DNA of 31,000 bases. Origin: Mesostigma viride (lineage: Eukaryota > Streptophyta > Mesostigmatophyceae > Mesostigmatales > Mesostigmataceae). The notes under the pieces were generated by a model. The model ran no database searches and had not been told where the DNA came from. It saw only the letters and a program-made list of their open reading frames with translations. Location: positions 10,001 through 41,000 of the forward strand of contig RPFO01000649.1 of the NCBI GenBank assembly GCA_009746045.1, read 5' to 3'. Positions within the stretch are counted from its first letter, which is position 1. Each line of letters opens with the position of its first letter. Position numbers and translations under genes: made by a program. Shown here piece after piece: positions 9,756 to 18,482 of this stretch.

Positions 9756-10372
9756 AGTTAACGTAAAGGATTTACGTTAGATGGATAGAGATTGTTACGC
9801 TCTTTCCAACGGCACCTTGAACGCCTCATTTGGTTAAGGAACGTAAAAGTTATGACGTTTCCTAGGCTGTGCCGACAGTACCCGGCGCGCCACTGTGGGC
9901 GCGTACGGACACAGGATGTACAAGTGTCACTTTGATAGTCCGCAGGACGTTGACAGGACTTGTACAGGACTTGATGGTCAATTGATAGGTAGGCGTGCTG
10001 TAGCGCGCCAGGATCTATGAGACAATTGATGCTGACTAGTGTACGGATAGGTCCACAGGACTAGCCGTATGGACAATTGATAGATCTGCGCGCCAAAGGC
10101 GTGCCAGAGTCTGTGTAATCAATTGATTGACAGTTCAGCTGTGACAGTGCAGCTGAATACTTGGACGCGTCCCTAGTAAGCTATATGAGTGACTTGGTCA
10201 CACCGGGACGCTAGTTCTTGCGTGCACGTTCTCTTGGCACTGCGACCCTGTCGTCTGTGCTGCGTGCAGTCTTGGAAGTGACGTGACTTACGTCTGTGTT
10301 TCCTGATTGTTAATAAAGGCAACTTCCTGCAAGAACCATGGCGGAATTCGTGGCATTCTTACCCTCACAACT
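9756..10372 (+). repeat. 5' LTR (617 bp)
   Basis: It begins AGTTAACG and ends CACAACT, so the termini are AGTT...AACT instead of the common TG...CA. It contains four CAATTGAT boxes at 9979, 10023, 10074 and 10120 (spacing 44, 51, 46), three GCGCGCCA boxes (near 9894, 10003 and 10089), a TATA-like CTATATGA near 10180, and an AATAAA at about 10312. I read these as upstream enhancer-like modules, a core promoter and a poly(A) signal in U3-R order. That reading rests on motifs only. Confidence 0.9.
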
Positions 10373-10396
10373 CGTATTACACGCTCTGTCAAAAAG

Positions 10397-11106
10397 ATGC
10401 CAAATTCGGAAGAATTTCGGATTCCGGACGATGAGGAAATAGCCGCTCCGCCGGCTGGTTCTTCGTCAAGACCAACTGTGCCGTCGTGGCAACAATTGCT
10501 CGACGAAGTTACAGTTTCGCTCGACGAGCTTCATCGTCAGCAGCGTGCAGCTCACGCATTGCTCGGGGATAACCCCGAGGACCCCGATTTGCCAGCACTG
10601 GTGCCGGCTGTTCGCGCATTATTGGACCAATCCGCAACATTTTATCGACATTTACGGTCCAGGTGCGGGGAGGTTTGCGGTCGGTGACCGAAGTCACGAC
10701 TGCCATTGAGGAGTTGGACAACGTCCTCTCTTCACTCACCGGTTACCAGAGAAACCTGCAAAACTGGGCATCGCTTCGCACGGGGGGCGCGCCGGCGGTG
10801 TCAACAAATTTGTTTCAGGATCTCGCGCTGCTATCGCTGCTCACTCGCGGCGTACGCAGTCGTGAGCGCCAGGTTTTAATTAACCTGGTGGCATTTCTCG
10901 CCTCTGTGCGAGAGTGGATTCCCGCGGGGTGGGAATTATTGACGATCTTTACACATCCTCTGCGCCTCGTCGCGCGTCGGCGCGTCGCAACTTACGCGGC
11001 GGGGAGCACGCCGGTTTTAATTCATACCGGTGCAGGTCCGGAGCTGGATATGGAGGATCGTGAGTTCGTATACACGTACTGCGACTTCAGGGGCCTTGAC
11101 TACTAG
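10397..11106 (+). CDS. Leader ORF between 5' LTR and gag, frame broken near 10670
   Basis: The ATG at 10397, 25 bases after the LTR, opens MPNSEEFRIPDDEEIAAPP and continues 96 codons to TGA at 10685. An overlapping frame from about 10663 carries on to TAG at 11104 (144 further codons). The two halves together look like one roughly 235-residue protein: acidic N-terminus, helical middle with coiled-coil character (LLDEVTVSLDELHRQQRAAHALL; TTAIEELDNVLSSLTGYQRNL), then LALLSLLTRGVRSRERQVLINLVAFLASVREWI. I recognise no family. Ty1/copia elements normally have no gene here. The break may be a mutation or a -1 frameshift. The second half is in the same frame as gag but separated from it by stop codons. 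Confidence 0.55.
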
Positions 11107-11274
11107 TCGGCCTAATTTTCTTCTGCAGTACTTGTCGACATTTTTTTGTCGAATTTCGGCGGCAATTCGCGGGGCGGCAGCGACACCGGCGCAGGCGGCA
11201 GTGGCGACACAAAAATTTTGTACATATTTTCTGCTGCTTTGTTAAGGTGTTCTTTGAATAGCTGGTAGTGCAGG
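11107..11274 (+). other. Leader between the leader ORF and gag
   Basis: No gene. It holds TTTTCTTCTGCAG at about 11115-11127, which looks like a 3' splice acceptor and could allow gag to be made from a spliced RNA. No matching donor was established. Confidence 0.35.
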
Positions 11275-12390
11275 ATGGCTGAGGGACGCCGTAGCAAGGG
11301 TCCAGCCAGTGGGAATAATAATGGGGGTGCTGGTAGTGGAACCGCTCACGTAGATGACGTGGGGCTTACCGGAGAGATTACCAACCTTCCTCACAATAAT
11401 AATAATGCACAAGCTATTCATGGCTTTGATCTTACCACACAGGGTCTTTTAATTGTCAATCAGTTGCAGCCTGTAACCTCAGACTCCAAGCCTAAGCAGG
11501 CTGAAGAGTTTGTGGAGGGATTGGAAGGGTTCCCTAGCTTGTACGGTGGTACAAATTACTATCAAATCTGGATAGGCAGTAGCACTTTTGGCAAGTGTAC
11601 TGACCAGATTAAGGACCTAACCAGGGAGTGCAAAAAGGCCAATAAGGCCTGGGCACTGTACGTGGCTGAGCTGAAGGAGCTGCTGGAGGACCAACGAAAG
11701 AAGGTCGGCATCCATTGGCAGGACAAGTACCAAGGGTGGGAGGTCAAGGGGGACCTGATCCAGAACTTTCTCAACTATTGTAAGATGGTTGAGGAGGGCA
11801 GGGCTCACGGCTTTAATGTCGCTGATAACATAGCCCTAACCAACTGGCTCAAGGTTTCTGGGCTGGATAAGGCGACACGTGGCTCCTTAAAAGTCATGTG
11901 TGCCCCACACTCTACCCTGAAGGCCTACAAGGTCATCATTAAACAAGCTCTCGAGGCAGAGGAGCTGTTTGAGGGTGGAGTGCCAGCAGTGAAGGCTACC
12001 CAGGCAGGCGGGCGTACCCAGGGTGGCTCCAAGACGTCTGAGGCTGACCGAAGCCAAGGAGGGCGTAGGGGCAACCATCACAAGCGCAAGGGAGATCATT
12101 CACCTGATTCTGACAGGAGGTCACACTCCAAGTCGGTGTTCAGGCGGGTGGGTGGTCAGCCCAAGCAGGGCAACGCGTCTGACAATGGGGGCAGTGGCCA
12201 GGGCAAGTCCAAGATACAATGCTACCTGTGCAAGGGGTGGGGGCACATCAAGAAGGAGTGTCCCAGCTTCAAGAAGTCCCAGGGCCAGGGCAGCAACAAG
12301 AATAACAACAACAACAAGAAGAACAACAACAAGTCCCAGGCAGGCCAGCCTTCAAAGGGCAGTCAGCAAGAAGACAACAAGGAGCAGTGA
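11275..12390 (+). CDS. Gag of the LTR retrotransposon
   Basis: A 371-residue Gag starting MAEGRRSKG. An Asn-rich N-terminus precedes a helical capsid-like region (residues about 70-230: GGTNYYQIWIGSSTFGKCTD, NKAWALYVAELKELLEDQRKK, GDLIQNFLNYCKMVEEGR, STLKAYKVIIKQALEAEELF). A basic linker follows, then one CCHC zinc knuckle, CYLCKGWGHIKKEC, at residues 316-329 (12220-12261). The tail is rich in Asn, Lys and Gln. Such proteins assemble the virus-like particle, with the knuckle binding the genomic RNA. The frame ends in a single TGA (12388-12390), and the same frame is then open through pol. Confidence 0.88.
   Translation: MAEGRRSKGPASGNNNGGAGSGTAHVDDVGLTGEITNLPHNNNNAQAIHGFDLTTQGLLIVNQLQPVTSDSKPKQAEEFVEGLEGFPSLYGGTNYYQIWIGSSTFGKCTDQIKDLTRECKKANKAWALYVAELKELLEDQRKKVGIHWQDKYQGWEVKGDLIQNFLNYCKMVEEGRAHGFNVADNIALTNWLKVSGLDKATRGSLKVMCAPHSTLKAYKVIIKQALEAEELFEGGVPAVKATQAGGRTQGGSKTSEADRSQGGRRGNHHKRKGDHSPDSDRRSHSKSVFRRVGGQPKQGNASDNGGSGQGKSKIQCYLCKGWGHIKKECPSFKKSQGQGSNKNNNNNKKNNNKSQAGQPSKGSQQEDNKEQ
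12388..12390 (+). promoter_or_regulatory. Candidate readthrough UGA between gag and pol
   Basis: The gag stop reads CAG UGA CUG. The next 47 codons up to the pol ATG at 12532 contain no stop in the same frame, and pol continues to 14475. One stop at exactly the gag/pol boundary, with C as the following base (a context that favours readthrough in eukaryotes), is what a suppression-type gag-pol fusion looks like. A recent nonsense mutation, or internal initiation at 12532, are the alternatives. Confidence 0.5.
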
Positions 12391-14475
12391 CTGTCTGAGG
12401 CAACCCCTACACACCTTAATTCACCCAAGGGGGAGGCCAGGTGCTCCAATGCAGATTTTATATCTGGGCAACAAGAGGGTGATCTCCAGGTTCAGTGTGG
12501 CCCCAGGTCACCTGGAGAGGTACAGGTTCCTATGAAGACGTCCTTGACAGCTGATGCAGCTGTAAGAATGTCTGACCCTATGCATCCTCGTGCTGGGCAC
12601 GAGGGTGGACCTCTCATTTTGAGAGAAACCAATGTACAACCACAGAGGGGTGTGAAGGCCTCTGGTGGTATGCATGTGGTCCCTGCTGGCGGTCCAGGTG
12701 TTGGGCATGAGCAGGGTGACTCAGGCTCTGAGTCAGAACAGGATGGAAGTCAGCATGGTGATGCTGGACAACCTGACAGCACAGTCCTGACTGTGCCAGG
12801 GACTGCTTCCTCTGTGTACCAGGAGTTGGGTGCCCGAATCCACAACATGTTTGGGCATGCCACTTCTCTGTCAAACAACTTTGCCTTCCGTATGGGCAGG
12901 GCACCCCTTCTTAAGGCGTGTCAGCAAGCTGCCTCACGGTGTAAGTGCCAGTTGTCCTCCAACAAGCCCAGGAAATCACATGCCAAAGCTCTACCTCAGA
13001 GCATTGGTGATCTGCAGTGTGATATCCAACACATCAGGGGCATGCAACTGTTGGTGTGCGTGGACAGGTACACGAAATACAAGGTGCTGGAGCATTTACC
13101 TTCTATGAAGAACAGGTACTTGCTGGCTGCCCTGCAGAATGTAAGAGCCAAGTTTCCTACCACAAGGATCCAGGTGGACATGCAGTTTCAGCATCTCAAG
13201 GGTGATCCTACCCTTCCTGAGTTGCTGGTTACACCTAGGGAGGCTCATGGGCAGCAGGGTGCTATCGAGAGGGCAATCCAGGAGGTCAAGAAATTGATCA
13301 TCTCTGAAGACTGGGTACCCTTGTCTGCACCTGCACTTGTCAGGAGTGCATGGCTGAGGAACGTGGAGCAGCAGCTGAACAGCAGGGTTAACTTCTACTA
13401 TGATGGAGTTGCTGTCAGCCCAATGGGTCTATATCATGGCCTGTGCCCACCACATGTGCTGGAGGGCTGGAAACATGCTGCACATGTCACCTTTGCCAAG
13501 CTGAGGGAGAAGGACCGGGGTTGGAAGATGCTGGAGCCACAAGTGGGTCAGAAGGTCCTAGCTTGGAAGGAACCTAGCCTTTATGGCAAACGTGGTAGCT
13601 GGAGTCCTGGGGTGGTTACCCAGGTTGATGAAGCTAGCCACGCATGCTTGGTCAGCATGGAGGACGAACCAAAGCATGTACACCGGCTGAGTTGGTCATA
13701 TGTCAAGCCTAACCTGATGAATGAGGGCAGTCAGGCACAAGGCTCACAGGATCTGCAGGATTTTCAGGTCCCAGGTGACATCACTGACGCAACGACCACA
13801 TCTGTTGCAGGGGAATCTGTCAGCCCTGGCCAGGTTGCAGAGGTACTTGTTGAACAGGCTGCAAGGTCAACAGCTGGGGAGTCAACTGTCAAGCCCAAGG
13901 CACTAACCAAGCCCAGGGGGACAAGTTTGGCTGGATTGATTGGGGCTCTACAAAGGGCCAAGAAGCAGCCCAAGGTAGCCAAGCTCAGGTGGCATGGCAA
14001 TCTGGGGCTGGACACTGCCTTAGAGGTAGACACTAATTCTCAGGTCTCCATTATTGGGACCAGGGCTGCAGCAGGGTACAGCATGTCTGAACCCAGCTAT
14101 CAGTTTGTGTCTGACTTCAGTGGCGGGGTACACGTGAAGGTACTGGGTGAGGTATTCATTCCTATCCTTGGACAGGACACTGCTTTTTGTGTCTTGGAGG
14201 GCTATCAAGGACCTGCTCTTCTGGGGCAGAATTTCCTATGCCAGGATGGGGTAGTGATCACGTCCTCTCTCCTGACTAAGGAAGGGGCTGGTCAGGTCCC
14301 ACTGATTAATTTCAGGACCACTCACCTATCATTGTTACGCTCTTTCCAACGGCACCTTGAACGCCTCATTTGGTTAAGGAACGTAAAAGTTATGACGTTT
14401 CCTAGGCTGTGCCGACAGTACCCGGCGCGCCACTGTGGGCGCGTACGGACACAGGATGTACAAGTGTCACTTTGA
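12391..14475 (+). CDS. Pol N-terminal part: integrase then aspartic protease
   Basis: Same frame as gag; the first ATG is at 12532. After an acidic, Gly/Ser/Gln-rich segment (residues 1-95 from that ATG) come a zinc-binding-like HNMFGH and CKCQL, then the integrase core: D164 in LQCDIQHIRG, D216 in RIQVDMQFQHL, E246 in QQGAIERAIQEV. The last two acids are 30 residues apart, shorter than the usual 35-36. From about residue 490 a retropepsin-like domain follows: LEVDTNSQVSIIG (14029-14040 codes DTNS, where DTG/DSG is usual) and LLGQNFL. Integrase before protease reverses the Ty1/copia order. At 14331 the frame enters a third LTR copy and ends by chance at 14475, so RT is lost. Confidence 0.82.
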   Translation: MSEATPTHLNSPKGEARCSNADFISGQQEGDLQVQCGPRSPGEVQVPMKTSLTADAAVRMSDPMHPRAGHEGGPLILRETNVQPQRGVKASGGMHVVPAGGPGVGHEQGDSGSESEQDGSQHGDAGQPDSTVLTVPGTASSVYQELGARIHNMFGHATSLSNNFAFRMGRAPLLKACQQAASRCKCQLSSNKPRKSHAKALPQSIGDLQCDIQHIRGMQLLVCVDRYTKYKVLEHLPSMKNRYLLAALQNVRAKFPTTRIQVDMQFQHLKGDPTLPELLVTPREAHGQQGAIERAIQEVKKLIISEDWVPLSAPALVRSAWLRNVEQQLNSRVNFYYDGVAVSPMGLYHGLCPPHVLEGWKHAAHVTFAKLREKDRGWKMLEPQVGQKVLAWKEPSLYGKRGSWSPGVVTQVDEASHACLVSMEDEPKHVHRLSWSYVKPNLMNEGSQAQGSQDLQDFQVPGDITDATTTSVAGESVSPGQVAEVLVEQAARSTAGESTVKPKALTKPRGTSLAGLIGALQRAKKQPKVAKLRWHGNLGLDTALEVDTNSQVSIIGTRAAAGYSMSEPSYQFVSDFSGGVHVKVLGEVFIPILGQDTAFCVLEGYQGPALLGQNFLCQDGVVITSSLLTKEGAGQVPLINFRTTHLSLLRSFQRHLERLIWLRNVKVMTFPRLCRQYPARHCGRVRTQDVQVSL

Positions 14476-14911
14476 TAGTCCGCAGGACGTTGACAGGACT
14501 TGTACAGGACTTGATGGTCAATTGATAGGTAGGCGTGCTGTAGCGCGCCAGGATCTATGAGACAATTGATGCTGACTAGTGTACGGATAGGTCCACAGGA
14601 CTAGCCGTATGGACAATTGATAGATCTGCGCGCCAAAGGCGTGCCAGAGTCTGTGTAATCAATTGATTGACAGTTCAGCTGTGACAGTGCAGCTGAATAC
14701 TTGGACGCGTCCCTAGTAAGCTATATGAGTGACTTGGTCACACCGGGACGCCAGTTCTTGCGTGCACGTTCTCTTGGCACTGCGACCCTGTCGCCTGTGC
14801 TGCGTGCAGTCTTGGAAGTGACGTGACTTACGTCTGTGTTTCCTGATTGTTAATAAAGGCAACTTCCTGCAAGAACCATGGCGGAATTCGTGGCATTCTT
14901 CCCTCACAACT
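14331..14911 (+). repeat. Internal third LTR copy, lacking the first 35 bases
   Basis: The sequence from ATTGTTACGC to CACAACT matches 9791-10372 and 16726-17306. It shares the 3' LTR variants (GCCAGTTC, GTCGCCTG, TTCCCTC) against the 5' LTR, so it was copied from the 3' LTR or a common source. It is followed by CGTATTACA, the same nine bases that follow the 5' LTR, and these nine bases also form the outer edge of the inverted repeat. This looks like a template switch at a 9-base match. Confidence 0.92.
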
Positions 14912-15482
14912 CGTATTACAATAGTTTGCCTGTCATTCTCTCAACAGGGGTCTATTGGCGCCCGTCTTACGGCGCCCGTCTACTTGCCAGATGGTAAACT
15001 GCCACAGCAAACAAATGACAAAATGAAAACACATAGGCAACATTTAAATCCTGCCCTGGGGAACTAGGGAAGTCTGAACAGGCAAACACCTGAACAGGCC
15101 AGCTTGTAGAAACATAATACCAGGGAATCGAACCCCGCCCTATAAACCCCAGAATGAAGGTTCCCAGACCATTGTGAGAAGTATGTACAAATATACATTT
15201 CTTTAAAATAGAATACATGGTCTGTAATGGACCTGTCAACCTTGTGTAGTCAACAGCATGAACCCCAGCCAAAACCTGGCTGTATCCTGATTAAAATCAG
15301 AGTGAGTGTACCATGGTCCATGAGCCTTAGTACAGACTAAAATACAGGTATTATGCCAGTCACAATGCTGACACTACCACACAATCTGCTCTCCAATGCC
15401 CTATAACCATGCACCAGCTTAGACAGCTTGCTGAGATGGGTCCATCAGAGACTGAAGAACCTTGTATTGCACTGCTGCCTTC
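14912..15482 (-). repeat. Left arm of a 571-bp inverted repeat
   Basis: Reverse complement of 15678-16248 with no difference or indel that I could find; both arms are 571 bases. This arm is the duplicated, inverted one: it carries the RNase H C-terminal codons and 3' untranslated region backwards. Identical 101-residue open frames appear in both arms purely because of the duplication. Confidence 0.93.
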
Positions 15483-15740
15483 TAACACTCCTTGGCCACT
15501 TCAGGTTACCACTCTTCTAAAAACGGACTCCATGGGGATGGTGCAGTTTGTGCACAGGCAGATGGCCAGAAGTAGGGACTTGGATTATCTCCTTCTTAAG
15601 GAGTTGTCCTCCTTGGCCAATATTGAGCATATCCCTGGGGTTGACAATCCTGCTGATGCTTTGACCAAGCTAGTGCAGAAGGCAGCAGTGCAATACAAGG
15701 TTCTTCAGTCTCTGATGGACCCATCTCAGCAAGCTGTCTA
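15483..15740 (+). pseudogene. RNase H C-terminal remnant of the LTR retrotransposon
   Basis: The surviving pol 3' end. The translation VTTLLKTDSMGMVQFVH carries the third acidic residue of a copia RNase H. RSRDLDYLLLKELSSLANIEHIPGVDNPADALTKLV matches the copia ending, including the last catalytic Asp and the ADxLTK motif. The frame ends at TAA (15739-15741). The part from 15483 to 15677 is the loop between the palindrome arms and the rest lies in the right arm. Codons upstream of 15483 in the same open frame are inverted-repeat sequence and not genuine RNase H. The RT domain and the first half of RNase H are missing. Confidence 0.85.
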
Positions 15741-16248
15741 AGCTGGTGCATGGTTATAGGGCATTGGAGAGCAGATTGTGTGGTAGTGTCAGCATTGTGA
15801 CTGGCATAATACCTGTATTTTAGTCTGTACTAAGGCTCATGGACCATGGTACACTCACTCTGATTTTAATCAGGATACAGCCAGGTTTTGGCTGGGGTTC
15901 ATGCTGTTGACTACACAAGGTTGACAGGTCCATTACAGACCATGTATTCTATTTTAAAGAAATGTATATTTGTACATACTTCTCACAATGGTCTGGGAAC
16001 CTTCATTCTGGGGTTTATAGGGCGGGGTTCGATTCCCTGGTATTATGTTTCTACAAGCTGGCCTGTTCAGGTGTTTGCCTGTTCAGACTTCCCTAGTTCC
16101 CCAGGGCAGGATTTAAATGTTGCCTATGTGTTTTCATTTTGTCATTTGTTTGCTGTGGCAGTTTACCATCTGGCAAGTAGACGGGCGCCGTAAGACGGGC
16201 GCCAATAGACCCCTGTTGAGAGAATGACAGGCAAACTATTGTAATACG
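15678..16248 (+). repeat. Right arm of the 571-bp inverted repeat (original orientation)
   Basis: It holds the last RNase H codons and the 3' untranslated region in their natural direction. With a 195-base loop, a transcript through both arms would fold into a long perfect hairpin, a possible source of small RNAs against this family. GGGGTTCGATTCCCTG near 16023 resembles a tRNA T-arm, but the rest of a tRNA is absent. Confidence 0.93.
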
Positions 16249-16690
16249 CCTTACTTTGTCAAGTGGTATTTTAATTGTCATGGATTTATTGTACCTATAT
16301 TGAATATGTACTGGGTTTTATGGGATTAGTATCTGGGATTAATGTAACTCACCGCCAGAAGGTCATTGTACTGGAGGCTCTACCGAGGTGATGGGATTAA
16401 TTCCTGGAGAAGACCTCATAGAATTAACCTGTATGTATTTAATTTTGTGTGCTTCTAATATCTGGTGGTACTCTGTAATGCCACTTCCATAGGTTTTTAT
16501 CCATTTCTCATGGAATGGTTTTCCCTGTGGCAGATCTGTTTCTTTTCCAGTTCCTTAAAAGAAAGGGCTGGGGAATGGCATTGGCCATTAAAGACATCTG
16601 TTCAAGCTTCAAGCTGGAGTGAAGGACATTTCAAGCTACTTCAAGGGTCCCTGGCAGGGGATGTGATCCCTAAAGAAAAGAAGGGATTGG
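16249..16690 (+). other. 3' untranslated region of the LTR retrotransposon
   Basis: No gene. AT-rich sequence between the palindrome and the 3' LTR. It ends in GATCCCTAAAGAAAAGAAGGGATTGG; the purine run AAAGAAAAGAAGGGATTGG (about 16672-16690) abuts the 3' LTR and is the likely polypurine tract. Confidence 0.6.
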
Positions 16691-17306
16691 AGTTAACGTA
16701 AAGGATTTACGTTAGATGGATAGAGATTGTTACGCTCTTTCCAACGGCACCTTGAACGCCTCATTTGGTTAAGGAACGTAAAAGTTATGACGTTTCCTAG
16801 GCTGTGCCGACAGTACCCGGCGCGCCACTGTGGGCGCGTACGGACACAGGATGTACAAGTGTCACTTTGATAGTCCGCAGGACGTTGACAGGACTTGTAC
16901 AGGACTTGATGGTCAATTGATAGGTAGGCGTGCTGTAGCGCGCCAGGATCTATGAGACAATTGATGCTGACTAGTGTACGGATAGGTCCACAGGACTAGC
17001 CGTATGGACAATTGATAGATCTGCGCGCCAAAGGCGTGCCAGAGTCTGTGTAATCAATTGATTGACAGTTCAGCTGTGACAGTGCAGCTGAATACTTGGA
17101 CGCGTCCCTAGTAAGCTATATGAGTGACTTGGTCACACCGGGACGCCAGTTCTTGCGTGCACGTTCTCTTGGCACTGCGACCCTGTCGCCTGTGCTGCGT
17201 GCAGTCTTGGAAGTGACGTGACTTACGTCTGTGTTTCCTGATTGTTAATAAAGGCAACTTCCTGCAAGAACCATGGCGGAATTCGTGGCATTCTTCCCTC
17301 ACAACT
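16691..17306 (+). repeat. 3' LTR (616 bp)
   Basis: Full-length partner of 9756-10372, from AGTTAACG to CACAACT, followed by the AGACA duplication at 17307-17311. It lacks the single A present at 10361 in the 5' LTR and has C where that copy has T at two sites. Confidence 0.93.
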
Positions 17307-17311
17307 AGACA
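17307..17311. repeat. Target site duplication AGACA (right)
   Basis: Matches 9751-9755 on the other side of the LTR element. Sequence on either side belongs to the CACTAGG transposon. Confidence 0.88.
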
Positions 17312-17419
17312 ACCAGCGCAGGCCAGAAATCGGGAGAATCCGGACCATGGTAGCTCGAGCCTGCCGTTATCTTGTCCGCGTTTTCGAGTCGTGCAGGATT
17401 ATGAATATGAATGGAGATG

Positions 17420-17515
17420 GAAATGTGTAGCCTTGTGCATTGAAATTATGGCTGGCTGACGTGTAGAGCGACGAGATGACCTAGACGGTGGGGCCGGAAA
17501 CAGCTTGCTTGATTG
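17420..17515 (+). repeat. Inverted repeat arm a
   Basis: AAATGTGTAGCCTTG...GAAATTATGGCTGGCT...GTGGGGCCGGAAACAGCTTGCTTGAT matches the reverse complement of 18385-18482 with scattered differences. It is probably an internal duplication of the transposon. Confidence 0.75.
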
Positions 17516-18047
17516 TGTTTCTCGTGGGGAACGAGTCCAACGACTACTTTCTCTGGGCGGCAAACTGCGGCAAATTGAACGCAAGCCTCATCTTGAATTT
17601 TTTACCGTCGAAATGTAACGATCCGACGACTTCTGCAGTATGCCGCGTAATTTTCTGTTGCGGAAGAGCCGTTGGGCCGGTTCCCGACGCGGGCGACCAG
17701 TGGTTTGCATTAAGTTAACTTACCTGAAGTTCTCCAACAGAAATGACCCAAGCCGCATGATGGCACTCATCGACGGCCTCAGTCTATTGACGCGTCGGCC
17801 CGATTTTGGCGGCACCCAATTTGACCCCAACGGCACCTACCGACAATACATACGTTTCATGCGCACCACGACCCCTTTGAGCTCTGCTATGGCGGTGGTG
17901 CTGTGGGGCCCGCATCAGACTGGGGGCCCTTATCTGCTATGGCGGTGCTGCCGTTGGGCCCGCATCAGACTGCAGGCCCTTTATGCTGGCGGGCCCTTAA
18001 TGCATGTCACTTATTTATTCTTGTGCATACAAATATGAAGCAATGAA

Positions 18048-18162
18048 GTCCTATGTTCGATTCCTTGCTGGTAGCTTCTAGGCTTTCTTACTTTCTGTGC
18101 TCCGCGGAATCTCAGATTTGGGCAGCTAGCGTTTTCACGTTTGTTGCTTTCTGACGACAATG
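18048..18162 (-). repeat. Inverted partial copy of the 246-bp unit, flanked by 15-bp direct repeats
   Basis: The reverse complement matches the part of the tandem unit from CATTGTCGTC through CCCAAATCTGAGATTCCGCGGA to AGCTACCAGCAAGG and CGAACATAGGAC. TGAAGCAATGAAGTC occurs on both sides, at 18036-18050 and 18161-18175. The inverted placement relative to 8919-9656 extends the symmetry of the transposon ends inward. Confidence 0.8.
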
Positions 18163-18384
18163 AAGCAATGAAGTCGTGTCCTCCGGATTTTTGCATTTGC
18201 ACCGTGTGCGTTCTTGGACGTTTGGAAACATGCATGGCATATGGCTAATTTAATGACTGACTAGCTAGACCGTTTCAGTGGTTTTTCATTTGCGGGTATT
18301 TCCTCGTAAATGGTGGGAAAGCGATCGCAGCAATGGTTCTCACCACTAGACACTCCCGGCCAGTGAAGCTCGAAAAACACGCCC

Positions 18385-18482
18385 TGATCAAGCAAGCTGT
18401 TTCCGGCCCCACTGTACAGGTCATCTTACAGTCGCTCTTTGCGTAAGCCAGCCATAATTTCAAGGAACAAGGCTACACATTT
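18385..18482 (-). repeat. Inverted repeat arm b
   Basis: Partner of 17420-17515. The intervening 870 bases have no recognisable coding content. Confidence 0.75.

Larger units (their letters stand above)
9756..17306 (+). mobile_element. Ty1/copia-like LTR retrotransposon with rearranged pol
   Basis: A 7,551-base element with LTRs at 9756-10372 and 16691-17306, bounded by AGACA duplications. Order: 5' LTR, leader ORF, gag with zinc knuckle, UGA, integrase, aspartic protease, then a third LTR copy (14331-14911), a 571-base inverted repeat flanking the RNase H tail, a 3' untranslated region and the 3' LTR. The RNase H end (NPADALTK) and integrase ahead of RNase H place it near Ty1/copia, but protease after integrase is atypical. 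The RT is absent. The LTRs differ at three sites by eye (C/T near 10212, C/T near 10255, one A insertion at 10361), so insertion is fairly recent. Confidence 0.9.

Noticed and set aside
4824-14475. Alternative genetic code inferred from in-frame TAG (5487), TGA (12388) and TAA (7270s)
   Set aside because: All three stop types occur once each at domain boundaries or in decayed elements, and other frames end normally at these codons. Readthrough or mutation explains them better.
16015-16045. tRNA gene suggested by a GGGGTTCGATTCCCTG T-arm-like motif
   Set aside because: No acceptor, D-arm or anticodon arm can be paired upstream at the right distance. The same holds for the TCGAACATAGGACC motifs in the 246-bp units.
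14967-16193. Two identical 101-residue ORFs on opposite strands
   Set aside because: They are the same 3' untranslated sequence duplicated by the palindrome. The translation has no domain character.
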